DNA of 5,109 nucleotides from Halovenus sp. (GTDB taxonomy: Archaea > Halobacteriota > Halobacteria > Halobacteriales > Haloarculaceae), in the NCBI GenBank assembly GCA_028274925.1, contig JAQCNR010000171.1, positions 1 to 5,109 of the forward strand. The letters run 5' to 3'. A program made the translations under genes and the position numbers. The notes under the pieces were generated by a model that had not been told where the DNA came from, made no database searches, and saw only the letters and a list, made by a program, of their open reading frames with translations. Within the stretch, counting starts at the first letter, position 1; each line of letters starts with the position of its first letter. Positions 4,862-5,109 of this stretch are shown in pieces.

Positions 4862-5109
4862 CGCAGGTTCCGGACGACATCGAGCAGTTTTCCGGGCAAC
4901 TGCACGCCTTTGACTGTCGCGCCGACAATCACGAACAGTGCGTACAGGCCAAGCGTCGACAGCCAGATAATAATCATCGCGAGCACCGCAAAACCGCTGC
5001 TGAGGAAAAAAAACGCGCCCAGCGTCATGACCGTGCCGTAGAGCAAGACGAGATACGGCCCCCAGCCGGTCGCTTTCCCGCGGCGCGCCCGCTTGCGAAC
5101 GTACTGTTT
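4858..5109 (-). CDS. Small membrane protein, C-terminal part, unknown function
   Basis: This frame is open from the right window edge to a TAG at 4860-4858, so 83 C-terminal residues are visible and the start lies outside. A TTG at 5046 is an internal Leu codon rather than a start. The visible part begins with a basic stretch (VRKRARRGK), followed by about 50 hydrophobic residues that form two likely transmembrane helices, LVLLYGTVMTLGAFFFLSSG and FAVLAMIIIWLSTLGLYALF, then a short tail VKGVQLPGKLLDVVRNLR. Basic residues at both ends suggest both termini are cytoplasmic. I recognise no family. The stop overlaps the carbonic anhydrase stop tail to tail, so this is a separate transcription unit. 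A run of eight T's (5013-5006) encodes the FFF in the first helix. Confidence 0.7.
   Translation of the reverse strand, partial: KQYVRKRARRGKATGWGPYLVLLYGTVMTLGAFFFLSSGFAVLAMIIIWLSTLGLYALFVIVGATVKGVQLPGKLLDVVRNLR
4884..4903. terminator. Candidate stem-loop beyond the carbonic anhydrase stop
   Basis: GCAGTT (4884-4889) and AACTGC (4898-4903) are perfect 6-bp arms around an 8-nt loop, 23 bp beyond the carbonic anhydrase stop. A TTTT lies in the first arm and loop, and CCTTTG follows. Because the two convergent genes leave no spacer, any terminator of the carbonic anhydrase mRNA must lie inside the facing gene. This is the best-formed candidate, but it also codes for the membrane protein tail. 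Confidence 0.2.

Noticed and set aside
5044..5046. TTG as start codon of the small membrane protein
   Set aside because: The frame is open a further 21 codons to the window edge and includes a plausible basic cytoplasmic segment, so the true start is outside.
1..5109. CRISPR array, prophage or a full insertion sequence
   Set aside because: There are no regularly spaced repeats, no phage genes and no transposase coding region inside the window; only a possible element end is seen at the left edge.

Overview
The window looks like a piece of a haloarchaeal chromosome. It is GC-rich, its proteins are strongly acidic, most starts lack a Shine-Dalgarno sequence, and the gene set is the LysW-dependent arginine pathway typical of haloarchaea. 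The species cannot be settled from the sequence.

The minus strand carries most of the window. Read in the direction of transcription it has argG (3913 to 2696) and argH (2692 to 1214), only 3 nt apart and surely co-transcribed. A 161-bp AT-rich spacer follows, with a good TATA-like box. Then come lysW/argW (1052 to 870) and lysX/argX (from 818 leftwards, open to the window edge). LysW is the amino-group carrier protein. ArgX ligates glutamate to its C-terminal Glu, starting ornithine synthesis on the carrier. ArgG and ArgH perform the last two steps, citrulline to argininosuccinate to arginine. The missing middle genes (argC, B, D, E, F) would be expected to the left.

On the other side of a roughly 350-bp non-coding spacer, the plus strand carries a beta-class carbonic anhydrase (4268-4861). 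Its stop codon overlaps, tail to tail, the stop codon of a small minus-strand membrane protein that runs off the right edge (4858-5109).

Three points stand out. The argX frame stops resembling its family at about codon 244: the last 29 visible codons (positions 3-89) encode a non-acidic, Gln/Gly/Pro-rich stretch where the metal-binding Glu-x-Asn motif is expected, and the DNA there is packed with GC hairpins. This suggests an inserted element or an unusual linker. LysW has none of the four zinc-binding cysteines expected of its family but keeps the C-terminal EDWGE. Several clean inverted repeats sit at gene starts: one in front of argG, a 14-bp perfect palindrome touching the carbonic anhydrase start region, and several in the lysW leader. 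No complete new defence, mobile or RNA system is visible in the window.
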